Shown: piece after piece, positions 1-54,605 of the stretch | Layout: each line of letters starts with the position of its first letter | Numbering within the stretch: the stretch's first letter is position 1 | DNA from: Karalla daura | Lineage: Eukaryota > Chordata > Actinopteri > Chaetodontiformes > Leiognathidae | Direction: 5' to 3' | Length of the DNA: 64,000 bases | NCBI GenBank assembly: GCA_029224185.1 | Contig: CM055196.1 | Location: 24,080,673-24,144,672, forward strand | The notes under the pieces: generated by a model | What the model was told of the DNA's origin: nothing | The model's database searches: none | What the model saw: only the letters and a program-made list of their open reading frames with translations | Translations under genes and position numbers: made by a program

Positions 1-382
1 ACGTGTGAACCTGTGGACGAAGACCTGGAGCTGCAGGGGGTGGGGAGGGGGGTGGGGAGGGGGGCTGGGGCGGGGGTGGGGGGTCTGTGTGTTAGATGAA
101 GCAGGTGCTTGTTCTGGTCTGTACTCTCTGTTATTCTACTGTTCCTGGTGTGATCTGGTCATCCCTTTCAAGCTTTTTTTGTTCTTAATGATCCTAATAA
201 GATTACGGCTCCTTACCGGGGTTTTATTACGGTTACCTGCTCTTTGAAAAGGTTTCCTACACTTTCAGAAATTTCAAACATACATACAAATAAATTAAGA
301 CAAACTTCAGATAAGTTCAGATAAGCATGTATTTCCCCTGCAGATCCGTGCAGTACGTAGCTTCCAGTGTGCTCGTTCCTAC
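1..382 (-). other. met: met intron 11, partial
   Basis: This is the start of the intron after exon 11 (donor AAG|GTAGGA at 383/382). It carries a G-rich tract on the plus strand at about 36-90. The minus strand reads C-rich then CTGCAG near 31-36, which resembles an acceptor. The 30 bases beyond it do not match Met exon 12 in the required phase, so exon 12 is taken to lie outside the window. Confidence 0.7.
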
Positions 383-41624
<41,242 letters not shown>

Positions 41625-41631
41625 CCTGACG

Positions 41632-43079
41632 CTGAAATCACAAAAGATGCCACAAATTAGCACAAAGCACTGAGAACATTCATCATAGCTGTCTGTGAAT
41701 AGGTGGCCTTAATTGTCTGGTAGCGGGAATGTGTGGAAATAATGGCACAATCTGTGCTGAATAGGAGCCACTGAGAAGAAACAAGCAGGACATCGAAAAT
41801 CCCTTTTTAGACCCACAAATGGATCAGTGTCAGGGAATAAAGCCAGGGTTTAACTCACTGCACCACAAGCAGAGGAACCATTCAGAAAGAACAGACTGGA
41901 GGCTTCATGGTGACACAGAGTTCAATATCATCATCATCATCATCATCATCATCACGAGGGCTCACACTTCTGGCTGCGGAGGGACCTGGGTGAGCGGCAT
42001 TCCCAAACGACCACAGGCCGAGGGCGAAGCAGTGAATCACCCGGAGAGGAGCCGCTCTGCGGGCCACACAACCACGGGCCTAAGTTTAGACAGCGAGGAC
42101 CCGAGGGAGCGCAGCTAAACTCAATTAAAACAAACCAAGCTGGGAGGGAGGAGAAGGCAAAGGAGGGGGGCGAGCCATCCTGCAAAATGATAAATAACCC
42201 CAGCGACTAAATGCTTGTCCCCTGGGAGACGCTCTTAGTGGAGGGAGAGAAAGAGAGAAGGAGAGAAAGAGAGAAGGGGAGAAGGAGGGAAACATCAGAG
42301 GACTTGAAAAAAAACAGCATTTGCATGCTCCCTATCTGGACGTGGTTTTAACACGACCTCCAGATGTAAAACCAAACAACAAGGCAAAAAACAACCACAA
42401 CACAAGACTCTGGCTTTCACATGCGTGCCCACAGTGATGCCAAAGCTCAACAACATTCCCTCTGTGCATATTTTGGCTGATGTTATGACTGTTTGTCCAG
42501 CCCAGGTTGCCAGTGGAACTAACAGGTGCTTGCAGGGAAAAATGGAAAAAGTTCAGACCAGGAGAAAAAACCAAAGTAGCACCAGAAAGACTCATAATGA
42601 GAGAGATGTCCAAAGTATAAAAGATGATACAGAGTCTTTATAAATCTGTGGTCAGGAAGAAAAAAACAGAAACCGGGTCAAATAGGAAGCAGAATAAGGC
42701 AGCTTTCTCTTATTGAGGTGGGATGAGTACAGTCTTGTTTGGGTCTTAAAGTTGTGAGTAACAGTGGGCACAGAGGCGCACACCTGCACGCACACAATGA
42801 GCCTGGTGGCAGGAGCTGTTTTCTTCTGGGGGACAAAAGGCTGTGGAAACAGTGAAAATGTTTTCACTTTGAGAGGAAAGTGAGTCACGTAGAAAGGTCT
42901 CAAAACACGAATGGGAAGTTGGCGAAATGGTGTAAAGTGCCAGAGAAAACAGAGGAAGAGGAGGTGGGTGAAGAGGAGGAGGAGGAGAGGGTCGGGCTCT
43001 GTGCGCCTTTTACGCACCAAAATAAAAGTTTGAGCCAAAGTGAGAACAAAAAAAATACACTGAGAGTCTGTAAACTCAC
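41632..43079 (-). other. met: met intron 1
   Basis: 1.45-kb intron between the non-coding first exon and exon 2. It holds an (ATC)n microsatellite at about 41927-41955 and a purine-rich GAGA tract at about 42240-42290. No gene is seen. Confidence 0.8.
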
Positions 43080-43385
43080 CTGGACTTGGGCAGCAGAGTT
43101 GTGTGTGTGTGTTCGTGTCTCTCCTGATTCAAATCATATTCCACCGGTCTCTTCTTGACTTCTTTCTCATTCAGTCGGGATTGATCTCTGCGCGTTTTTC
43201 TCCAAACAAAGGAAAACTGGAGATTTGAGTCTCTGTAAAGCGGCTCGTCCTCCTCCGTGTGTCTCTGTGGTTGTACTCCAGCTCGTCTCGCTGCAGCTGG
43301 AACCTGCAGGACTCAGCTCTGACTCCGTCCGCATCCACACACACTCTCTCACACACTGGCGCTCAGACTCACACACGCTGCTGCC
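43080..43385 (-). other. met: met exon 1, non-coding (5'UTR); 5' limit approximate
   Basis: A consensus donor AAGTCCAG|GTGAGT at 43080/43079 faces the exon 2 acceptor at 41631, and human MET has a non-coding first exon in the same place. The 5' end is not visible; about 43385 is a guess from the start of GC-rich promoter-like sequence. ATGs at 43376 and 43356 open upstream frames of 69 and 61 codons if they are transcribed. Confidence 0.65.
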
Positions 43386-43450
43386 GCTGCCGCTGCGTCA
43401 GGCTCCGCCCCCTTCATCCGGCACGAAGCACCAGGTGAGACAGCGCGAGC
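43386..43450 (-). promoter_or_regulatory. met: Probable met promoter, GC-box type
   Basis: Just upstream of the inferred first exon, the minus strand carries an Sp1-like GGGGGCGGAGCC (43401-43412), then TGACGCAGC (43392-43400) and GCGGCAG repeats. No TATA box is evident. TATA-less GC-rich promoters are usual for MET; activity here is inferred. Confidence 0.5.
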
Positions 43451-46400
43451 GCCTCTACTACTGAATACATTTGACTGTTTTATTTGAAACGCCCATTAGA
43501 AGTGAAATCACACTTTGTTTAGGGGTATTTGAGACCTATGAATGGAGTATTCTTCTCTGGTGTCATCATATCACTCCGTGCTACCGGGTCGAGCCTGCTG
43601 GGCTGGACTGGCTGGAGCGCGTTTCCATTACAGGGTAGCATCACCTCTGACAGCTGCAGGTAACACACTCACTGCGTGTTGAAGCTATGGAACACTGGGT
43701 TAATCTAAAATGCTCACAACAGCCCTGTTTTTAGCTGTGTAGCGTTTCTGTGCAGACCTGGCACATTTTCATACTTTACTGGCAACCATACATAGCCTTT
43801 AATCTAATCTATCTAATCTATATATCTATATAATATGATTGCCACACACACAAATGGAGGAATCAGAGACTGGTAAGGACTGAGAGTGTGTAAGAATCAG
43901 ACTGATGAAGAAGTGGAAGGAGAAGTGGCCAGGGGCGAAGACATTTCATCAGAAACGGAAAACCAAACCGCTGCAGACTCACAATCCTCACAAACTTCAT
44001 ATCAGAAATGAATCAAAGCCCTGAGAAAAGGTCCAGGAGGCCAGAGCTTTCTTTTATCTCCACCTGCCTCCTCTAGCAGCCCAGTGAGTCACACTGCTGG
44101 TCGTCACGTTAAAACGGCTCACTCAGCCAGAAATAACGAGCCAAGTTAGAAAGGCTAAACCAACTGAGTGTGTGTGAGTGTCTCAGCCATGAATCACGGT
44201 GGCCGGCACAAAGAAAAATTCCTTTGTCCCACTTCCTGAATGGAGGTCAGTTGGAATGAAGAGCGGGAAGCCCGATAACGGGATTGTGGAAGCAGAGTTA
44301 TAGGTGCAGAGCTGTTTGCACTCAGCGTGTGACAGACGTGGTGACATGTGAGGGTTTAATGAGACGGATGGTGTGTTCGAGTGGAGAGGGGGGATGAGTG
44401 AAGAGACGGGATCTGCCACATCTTAAAACCACACAAATCTCCACGTGTGTGAAAGTGTTAAGTGCCAGTTTCCTCTTCTTCCAGATGATTAAAAGTCTAA
44501 GTGTCATCTGCACAAACTCCCTGGATGTCTCTCTGCTCCCTGATTTCCCAGAGGACGGCCTGTGACATCCTCCTTTACACCGTTAAACTGTCATCATTCA
44601 CGTCAAAGGAGGCCGAGTGCTGCTGAGAGAGCACGCTGTGGATTGCACAATTATGAAGAAAAGATGTTTAATCTGGTGAAACACTGACCAAACAAACCGA
44701 GGCAGACACAGGGAGAAACTATCCGTCCTGGGCTGGGAAACTTCACTGTAAGCAGCTGATTCTGCACTACGGAGCTGGGACTTCTTCACTGTCACCGTGG
44801 AGGTTCCTGAGAGACTCCAGGAGTAAACGGCAGCTCCAAATGTGGAGTGACGTCTTCTTTCAGCGGTTAATAAACATCAAACTGTGCTGTTCCACTTCAC
44901 ACAGCCTCTGCTCAGTCCTTTCAATAAAATCAGAGAGTAAGCGTCAACTAAACACAGCTCTCTCTCCCTTTTTCCCTGATACGGACAAGCCTGGGGTTTC
45001 ACAACACTCTCCCTCTCTCTTTGTAGTCTGTTTGTTGGAGAAACCATGTTTTGCCTTGCCCCAGGGCACTTCTGACGCACATGCCAAGGGGTGTGTCTGA
45101 CGCAGGGCGTGTGTCTGACTGTACAGCCCCGGGGTATGTCTGTGTGGCTACTGTGGTAGTAAACCATCCTGGCTCAGGCCCCGAGTCCACAGCGGGAGGA
45201 GAAGTGGAAGGAGAAGTGGAGGGAGAAGGACGGGGTAGTTGGTGGAGAAGCTGGAGCAGATCGCGGGACACCCTGAGGAGTGACGCATGCTGCAGGAGCG
45301 AGCTGCGGCGTGCAGCCGCAGCACCTGCAGCGCAGCAGTGCAGCAGCTCAACACTTCCTACTCTCCACCGCTGTTGTGGTTGGAGCTGCACAGTAGCTGA
45401 GATTAAAAAAACATGTGGGAGAAGACTCGGCCGTGTGGTTTGGGAGTTTGTAAAGTGACAGTTTATGCAGGTTACATGCAGGAAATGAATGGTTGTTTTT
45501 AACAAATAAAAACATGGAGGGTGTCGTAGCTGCAGATTTGGGTTCAGTGTCTTCATTCATTTGACCACATGTTAAATCTGCAGCACGTTTTTAGTAAAAC
45601 CAAAACTGCCTGCTTGACATGCATTTTTAGGCGAGTGAGAAATTGTGGACTGAGCCTTTAAGTTCCTCTTGGGCTGCCGGGATGTGTCTTCGTATGGCGC
45701 CATCTGCTGATTCTGGAGGTGAACAGCTCCTCCAGGTCTCCAGAGTCCAGCTCCGGGCCAGGCTGATCCCTGATCTGCTGTTTACAGAGTGAGGAGAGAG
45801 AGGGATGCACTCAGTCTTGATTTTACTCCTCCCGTGCTACTAGACTGGGCTCAGTCGAGGTTATTTATCAGCTGCAGGGTCAATACACACCCTGGTTAAC
45901 TGCTGGCCGGAACCGTAAACTCTGATTGATGCTCCTGAGCCGTCAGAAGCCTCATCCACTGGATGGACTCTCTACCTCTGGCTGACGCTCCAGTCCTCTG
46001 TGATTAAGTGAGTGCCGCCTCCTCGGCTCGGCTGTGCATCTCTGCAGTCGAGCTTCCTCAGCAGGATCGGGACACATAACGGCCCGAGCACTTTGTTAGA
46101 CTGTACAAGAAAAATAACAGCTCAGGGCAGGATTTTCCAAGCAGGAGCAGCTCAGAGCCTGAGAGACAATGCTCATTACTGATGTTCATGTTTGGCCTCT
46201 GAGCCGAGACTGAAATAAGGAGATTTTTCTGATCTGGGAAAAGCTGCACCTGTTCTATCTGTTCTAAACCTGCGTTGGATTGTTTTTTATTTTCTGAAGC
46301 CAGCACCTCTGCCTGTGTTACAGAGTGAGGAAACCTGTAAACACAGTAAATCTTTGACCTTTGAATCAGCCCCAAACTACTCCCTAAAGCAAACTACTAC

Positions 46401-48553
46401 CCTAAACTACTTCCTTCGTCGCTTTTTCACTTGTGTTTTCATCACTGATGCAAAGTTCACATTTACATATAGACTGTCTCAAAGCGTCTCTGGTTGTGGG
46501 TCGACTCCTTTGTCATTCATTCTCCCTCTGTCATTCATACATTTCTCAATAAAACTTTTGATAAATGTCATTTTGAGAAGCTGATTTCAGCCATTTTCCC
46601 AGACACGTCTTCCTCGTGTGGTTTCCTGCCCAGACTGAACCTCGTGTCACCTTTTCTCTCTCCGCCTCGGCACCACATCTGTCTGGCATCTCTCTGGACC
46701 GACACACGCCGACGTTACCTGTCCTGTCAGATAAAGGTGCAACTAATGAAAAAGGAAATCAAAAGATTTCAATCTCACACATGACAGGAAATGTTCCCCC
46801 AGGCAGATAAACACGAAAACCGAGCGGTCAATAAGTTTCTGCTGCGTCTGTGAAAACAACAAGAAGAAGAACCGTGCAGCTCGTATCGAAGCTATCAGCA
46901 GAGGAGGAGGAGAAGGAGGAGGAGGAGGAAGAAGAATGATGATGAAGAGGAGGAAGCATCAGCGCACACACACATACACACACACAAGGACATATGGTGC
47001 CTCCATATCAGTCTGATGAGACATTTAGCAGGAGATGAAGCTCAAAGCTGAAACATTTAACATTTAATGAACATTCACATTAATTTGCTACAGTCGGATC
47101 AGTCTCAGCTGAGGATGCAGAGATCAAACTAGGACAGAGGTGGTGAAGCAGACACCGTAAAAGGAAAGCCTCCTCTCGCTAGCTGAGGGATCTTTTCTCC
47201 CTCCTAGTTTACTGTTTCTGTAACCTGATCCCATTAAATGTGATCCCAGTGCTTTCTTACAGCGTGCTGTCTGCAGGCGTTTGCCTCGGCTGCGTCCTCC
47301 GCTCTCCCACAGTGTTTATAGGAGGCTCCAGACTCTCTCACTCTCCTGCTGTTTATCCGAGGAGGCTCTGACTAAAATAAACCACACTTGAGTGAAAATC
47401 TCAGCGTCATGTCTGGACTTTTGCCTTCCTCGCTGTTCCTCTGCCTTCGTTCTGCTCCCCTCACTCATCTCCGTCCTATAAAGAACAAAAAGCCTGTAAT
47501 TTGACAGCTGTTGGACGCTAACACTGACCAGTGATGTTCTTCTTATCTTCTGGTTGAGGTCCAATTGCACGTCACACTCTTTATCAATAAATCATCTTTT
47601 AAAAGCTCATTTCTGTCGCTCTCGATAACTCTGTTAAATCTCTAAGTGAGCACACAAACATGTTGGTCAGGAGTAAAGACAACAACAAGGACTGCTCAGG
47701 AGCAGAGATCAGAGTAATAATCTAAAATAACAAGTTGTTGCCTTATAAGGAACAGAATGTTTTCACATGTCAATGTTTTTGCTTCATTTTACACATTTCC
47801 ACCAAACATGCTGAGACAGTTGCAACCAGCAAGAACCTGAGGAGAACAAATGTTTGTACCACTCACCGTGTTTGTGTCTTGAAGTATTTGTGATGATTGT
47901 AGTTTTCCATTTGCAATAAATGGCATTTTTCACAGAACCAAGGAGTGTTGATATGAGTTTACTCAACTGCATTGTGTGGAAGTCGTTGACATAGCTACAG
48001 CAGGATAGTTCACAATGATGGAAACTACTTGCAGGGAGTTGTACTACTACAAGGTGTGTTGTTTATAGGAAACTACAGGAAGTTTCAACACAACTCAGTT
48101 GTGCTGACATAAATATATTACATACATCGAACAAAGTCTGTTGTTCAGTGTTATTCTGTTCATGTGCAGGACTCACAAAGATCTGAGGCCGAGGCGTCGT
48201 CACAGAAGTTGATTGACAGCTGAGAGACAGTCATCATTCATCATCAGAGGAGAAGGCGTCGGTGACTCCCCCCCACAACCAGACGTGCTAAAAGTGACGT
48301 TTCTGTCCAAACAAACAGAACCAGGTGTGCAGGGGGAGGGGGAGGAACATCTGTAGGGGGGCTGCAGAGCTGGAGGAGGCAGGGCCCGGGGGTGAGGGGA
48401 GGTGGGGGGGGTGTGCCAGCCTTCTTCCAGCGTGATGTCATCGTACGCTTCATCACCATGGCCATTCACTGCAGTAACAGCTGAGCGAGCGAGAGGCCAA
48501 AAACAGACCAGAACGCTCCTCTGAAAGTGTTGGGGCTCACATTTTCCCTTTAG

Positions 48554-48588
<35 letters not shown>

Positions 48589-48948
48589 TGAGTGGGTCTG
48601 TATGTGTTGTTTTCATGACTTTTCTGGTGACAAAGGAGCTTTTGTAAATTTAGCAAAGGCCAAAAAACCAAAAGTTGGAAAAAGTCAAACACAGCGTAAA
48701 GCATCACAAATGTGGAGCAAGTGCAGGAGGGCAAATCATGACATCATCAGAGGTTCAGTATGTGTCAGGACCACCACCCCAGAGTGTGTGTGTGTGTGTG
48801 TGAGGGAGAGAGGATGAGCTGTAAATCACTCTGTGGATCAGCTGCATGGTGATGAAGACAATGGTGCTCTGCGGGAGAATCAGCCTGTAAACTTCATTGG
48901 TGTTGTGTGTTGTGGGTCAGGGGAGACCAGCACAGAACAGAGGGCAGT

Positions 48949-48992
48949 GTGTGTGTGTGTGTGTGTGTGGGCGTGTGTGTGTGTGTGTGTGT
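48949..48992. repeat. (GT)n microsatellite, interrupted
   Basis: GT units with GGGCGT interruptions. A cleaner (GT)15 tract lies at 48557-48586. Confidence 0.9.
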
Positions 48993-50509
48993 GAGTGTGT
49001 GGGCGTAGGGATGACGTCCAGCTGCAGACGTCTGTCAGCAGAGCAGGAATCCCTGGGATGGTGCATCAACGTGTGTGAACAAAAAGCAAAAATGTGCGCT
49101 AGGAACATAGGAAATCAAGAGAATCTGACCTTAATAATAATAATAGTAATATAAATAGCAATTTACAAACTTTACAATTAGGGTAAAATCTTAAAGTGCT
49201 AGAGTAAAGACATGAATGAATAAAACTGGATGTAAACTCAGAGATGCTAAACGAGCAATAACAACCACATAGAACAAAGATGAAACAAACGTGATAATGG
49301 GGTCGTACTCCACTCACAGGCTTTCCTACATAAACAAGTCTTCAAGCTGTGTTTCAAGGAAGCGAGAGGCTGTGGTACCTCCAGGACAAAGCCTATATTC
49401 TGTTATCACTGACACAGTTTCACTGAAAAGGCTGCATACAACACGTAAGACACAATTAAACCTGAGAGGCGAGGACCAGCTTTAGTTTCTATTCAGTCGT
49501 CGAGGTGAGATTTTCACTTTGATTCTTTTGTACTTCAGAAGAAAAAATATTTCTCCTCTTCTCCATCTGAGTGGATTCGTACTTGATGATGGGCTTGAAA
49601 AGAACAGTTGATTGAACTTGAGCAAATTAAGAGATCTATGATTGGATTTTCAATCGTTTTTGTTGCTAATGTGAATGTTAAGTGTTGCTATTCTGCATCT
49701 CTGCATTGAAGATCTGGAAATCTGAGATTCCTTAAAGGGCGGTCAGACTTCTATCTCATTTATTTGTGTTTACATTACATCGCCACCCAGAGGACGGAGC
49801 AGAGAGGGTCTTTGCTTAAGAGATTTTAACCTTTGGGTTAAACTCTGAACAGTCTCTCTAACAGCTTTCTAATCAGCTCCTTTTTTTTTTCCAACATGTC
49901 GGCTCCAGCTGAGAAAAAGATTGAAAAAGTTCAGCAAATAAAAAAAAATTAAAGCAGGTTAATCAAGTGTGCAAACTCTGTTTCACATGATTATGTATTT
50001 CCCGGCAAAGAAGGAAAGATTTAATTGCTCAGAAATAACTGACATGCTTGAATTCCCCTCACAGTCGTATTTGCTAATTAACGGAGAAAGAGGAAGAGAA
50101 ACAGGACAAATAAAACTTTTTATTGGCTGTTACACAAACCCGGACGCCAACACGATGGACGAGACCAAACCTGAGGAGGCAAAAGCAATAACGATGATGG
50201 AGATGTGGTGAAGGCAGCAGAGCTGGGGGGGCATTGCTTAGAGGTCAAAGGTCAGACTTGATCTGAGCAGGATCACAGGGCAGAGGTGACAGAGCTGTGA
50301 AAACATCTTTATACAACATCTTCAGCACATGCTGCAGATTACTTTGTTCTTACCAAGATCTTAGATTTATCTTGTTTTAAGATTAAGATTAAGATTATCT
50401 CTTATTTTCAGTGCTCAGTTTGACCCTATAATCTAAAATCAAGTACTTCACTTCATGCTTATTTCAACAAATCTTGTCAAGATTGAGTACGTCTCTCCCT
50501 AGGTTCTTA

Positions 50510-50510
<1 letters not shown>

Positions 50511-50572
<62 letters not shown>

Positions 50573-50577
50573 TCTCT
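50511..50577. repeat. (CT)n microsatellite
   Basis: About 32 CT units with one CCT interruption near the 3' end, between met and cav1. Confidence 0.96.
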
Positions 50578-53286
50578 GATGTGTCGTCCAGGTGCTTTGC
50601 AGCCTCAGTGTTTCTGTCACCTGGACTCAGACTTTCCGCTGACGTGTCCCTCGTTTCTGTTGCATCTGTTATCTTGTTGTTGGATGGCAGGACGCGTCGG
50701 TGCGGAGCGGAGTCATCGGCCTGACGTGTCATAAATCATCTGATGAGGGCAGATTCAACAGCCCGCACTCGCTGTGATCTCATAAAAACATCCGGCCTGA
50801 GCCAAACATTCTCTCCCAGTGAAGCGATGAACAGCTCAGCAGCAAAGAAAGAAAGAAAGAAAGTGGCTGAAAGTGACTTTTGCAGTTCTGAGGTTCTGCT
50901 GACGTGAGAGCATGCAGGCTCAAAAGATCTGACATTGGATAAGACGCAGTACATGTGTTGCTCACTTTCCAGATCTGACTGGACGTGTATTGTGACAGCA
51001 GCAAATCATTATTACCACAGACTTCCAACTGTAAGACACAGATGTATGCCTGATGTATAAAGTGCAAGACAGTTTATGCAAATTAGACATACATGAGGCC
51101 ATCAGAAGAGCCTGCATTCACACTCTATTACACCATATTAAATCCTATATTTACGTATCACATGCTATTGTTCCACATCAAGCTATGACTGCAACATTTC
51201 CATTATAAAAAAATAAAACCAAACCCTCTACATACTTTAACATATGAACATTAAACATCACATAGGGTCTGATCATTGAGTAAGATCAAACAAGGTAGAT
51301 TAGAGTTGATAGATTGACAGAAGGAGGAACCCTAAACTGCTGTTTACTCACTAACTACACTAATCTGTGGTCAAAACCAGCTCCATAAGGACCCAGTGTT
51401 CCCAGTTTGCACAGAGCCTGGAGCTCCGTGATGCTCCTGTGGTTGGATGGTTCCTGTACCCACCTGACTCCACTCTCCCCAGGCTGAGAATGCATTTCTC
51501 CCTTTGCTTCACTAGAGGGAGCTGTTGTACAGGTAATCACTTCAACTAGTGGCCACACAACCCAGAAACCTGTGGCACGGTCACACAGTCTGAAGCACGC
51601 GCCTGGATGGAGGTGACTGATTTGTTTTGTGCAAATTATTCACACCAATGTTACACTGAGGTGATTTTATACATACTGACCTTGCCCATAATTCTACATC
51701 CTATGGAAATGATTGAGTCGTTTGATTGCATTTGTCTCAACAAGTGAAACGAAGGCAGCCAAACTGCAGCTTATTTCACTGAGAGGTTCCTGGTGATTCA
51801 GCATCACAGACGGTCCTGGTTCCTCTGTTTCTCTGGACAGGAAGCTGAGGAGACCTGATGAACAGGCCCAGTTCCCACCTCCGCTCCAGCTGCAGCTGCA
51901 CCTGCCATTAGCTCACAGGTGCCACTGTCACAGAGGCGTCTGTGTGTGCTCCGTCCTGTCGTCCTGCTGCCAGCTCTGGACCTTCTGGAAACTTCTCTGA
52001 GAGCCGTGGTCCAGCTCGGACATGTTACCGCAGCAAAGCTGGAGTCTGAGGCTGTTTCGAGGCTGTGGTAGCTGCTAAATGACAGTGCAGAATATTAACT
52101 TAAACTAGGAAATGTTTTTAATTAATTTTATTAAGTAGTCGTAAGTAATTATGAATGTTCAGTTTCTTACTATTGACTCAGTGTCATGAATAACGTTTTA
52201 AATGAGTGAGCTCAGTATATTCAACATAAATTTCTTATGTATCTTAAGTAGATTAGAGCCAGTTGTTCTCATCAGCTAATCCAGTTAAGTTGCATATAGT
52301 CACCTCGCTCATTTAACACTTATTTTTGTAACTTTTAAACTTTTATTTTAGTGCCTCTGTGTCATGTTTTTTTTCAAACATTTAACATGCAGACATCCCA
52401 CATCACGTTTTTTTTTACCTGACAGAGTTGCAATGTTGCTTATAATACATATTTATGATTAATTAACTAATCAGTTATTAACTAACTCTTTAGTCCTGAT
52501 GCAGGTTTGCTCTATGGCAGAACCTTACATTCAGATTGTCACCATCTCTTTTCCCTCAGGATCCAATTCATAAAAGAAAATAATCTACATCTTTTTAAGA
52601 CCTAATCATTGTTTTGAAAGTGCATCCATAAAAACATGCTTTCACACCTTAAAGATCCGTCTGACCTCCCGGCAGTGTGAAGCCTTGTCAGGCTCCTGTT
52701 GGGGTCATGACCTGGAGGTCTGGAAATAAAAAGCCTCCTTGTAAATGCCCGAGGACGGTGCAGGAAGTCGGATCCAGGATGAAACAGGTTTCCCACTTTG
52801 CTGTGGAAGAACTTTGACCTGAGCCTCGTCCAGCAGCTCTGGGATGAGCTGGTCCCTCCTCCCTGACCATGCTCTGCTGGAACAGGATCAAGACTGAAAC
52901 CACGAGTGCACATGACTCTCAATACTCACATGGTCGGAGGGTCCTGTCTGTCTGCTCCCTCCGTGACTGTAATGTTATGGTAACACATCCACCAGCGTTT
53001 CTATTGCAGCCATTGTGTCTTTCAAAATGTCCCAGTGAAGGCTGGAACAAAGAGCCAGTGTTCAGCTGTCTCCATCCTCAACACGTCCAACAATATGTTT
53101 AAGGCTGAGGGTCCAGACTCGCCTCGGGCTGCATAATTACGTGGCTGCTCTTGGTGTAAATTAACTTGAATACAGTGAAGAGACTCGACTCTACGGTCTC
53201 ATGAGCTTTTCCCCAAAGCTTGTGTTTGTTTCTGGGGTAACCATGGAAACGCCGTGCCACACTCGGAAAAACCTGCCCGAGTGCAG

Positions 53287-53326
<40 letters not shown>

Positions 53327-53637
53327 CGCACACACACGCCCGGATACAAACAGCACGCAGGCTTTGGAGGGCACCACCGACTGCTGGAAATTATTTTTCA
53401 GCTTTGCTCTGTTAAATGTGTTTTCCACACGCGGCCTCCCAGCAGCACGGATGAATGAAGGCAGTCAGCAGGTATCTGCCCTGAATCACTGCTAAACTAC
53501 ATTTGCTGTGATGTAATATCACGGGTGTGAAAAAAAAAAGACTTTTCTAAGATTTTCCTGCACAGGCAAGCGCTGGGTTTCTCCATCCTGAGCAGAGGAA
53601 ATAACAAACACAAAGATCCACACTGGATTATATTAAC

Positions 53638-53643
53638 TTTAAT
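53638..53643 (-). terminator. cav1: Polyadenylation signal ATTAAA for cav1
   Basis: The minus strand reads GTGCACATTAAAGTTAATATAATCC. I saw no AATAAA on the minus strand between it and the stop codon. Use of this site is inferred. Confidence 0.55.
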
Positions 53644-54564
53644 GTGCACAGCGTGATATTGTACAGTACAAGCAAAGAAGGGAAAAAATATTTTCTTATA
53701 AAAATATCACCTTTTAGAGCTTTAAAACACTCAATTCAAACAACAGGTGCTATCATCCCTGTGAGAAGACAGCAGCTAGACCGAAGGTGACAGAGTCCAA
53801 GCAAACCCCCCCCCCACCCCCGCCCCCACCCTCCCCACCCCATCGTGGATACCCCATCCCACTCTCTCCAAAGCCTGTGGGCTGGGAGGCATCATGTCCA
53901 CAGTCAAAGAGCAGGGCAGCAGAACCAACTGATTTGGGGGAATGCAAAATAAAAAAAAAAGATGAATTGAGAGGTGGGGTGCAAAGGTTATGACCAGGTA
54001 ACAAACAGAAATGCATTTTAAAATTCACACGTTTCCACCTCACATTGTCCAGTTCCAACGCGATACACTGTGTGAGTAGCACGGTGCGGCCTCCACACCA
54101 GCTCAGAGCCACACATGCAGAAGAGTGTGCAAAAGCAAAGCCGCTGTTAGAGGAGAGCTGCTCACTGTCACCGACCGGACACAGTCGAGCAAAGAAAAAA
54201 GAAAGAAAAAACATTTGCGCTGAAGCAAAACCCACAAAGTTCTTCATATTCATGGTGTGGAAACGAGCGTCATTCGTGGAACTACGAGACACGAAAACTA
54301 AACTGGGCGGAAACAAACAAAACTCACAGAGGAGCACAAAAACGGGTTCAGTTTCTAACATTCTCTGTCACAGGCTCTGGTGTCATGGATGAGGGTGGTG
54401 GTGATGGAGGTGGATGAAGGCGGAGCATAAAGCGGGTCACTGCTGGGGGGGGGTCACAGCAGGGGGGGGGCAGTGGCGGTGGCGGACGGCGAGTTGCAGG
54501 TGCATGCAGGAACGAGGGCAGGTTCAGTGTGTGAGACTGCTGGGAAGCCGGGCTGGGTGCTGGT

Positions 54565-54605
54565 GGGGGGGGGGGGGGGGGGTTGGGGGGGGGGGATGGG
54601 GGGGC
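54565..54605. repeat. G-run cluster opposite the cav1 3'UTR
   Basis: Runs of 18, 11 and 6 G separated by TT, AT and similar on the plus strand. The cav1 mRNA would carry the complementary C runs. Confidence 0.9.

Larger units (their letters stand above)
43451..53619. other. Intergenic interval between met and cav1
   Basis: About 10 kb with no supported gene. It holds a TCTA-rich patch at 43800-43831, a GAAGTGGAGGGA tandem patch at 45195-45232 and a GGA/GAA-rich tract at 46900-46955. It also has (GT)n at 48557-48586, 48783-48801 and 48949-48992, (CT)n at 50511-50577, GAAA units at 50845-50862 and (CA)n near 53293-53340. Open frames are short and without family resemblance. Regulatory elements of either gene may lie here but cannot be picked out from one sequence. 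Confidence 0.8.

Noticed and set aside
1..36. Acceptor-like CTGCAG and possible met exon 12 on the minus strand
   Set aside because: None of the readings of the 30 bases to the window edge resembles the expected Met sequence in phase 0.
43451..53619. Search for a gene between met and cav1
   Set aside because: Frames are short, without splice-compatible neighbours or family motifs. Vertebrates have no gene between these two.
53753..54361. 202-codon minus-strand frame
   Set aside because: It lies downstream of the cav1 stop in the presumed 3'UTR, includes a poly-Gly stretch from a C run, and resembles no family.
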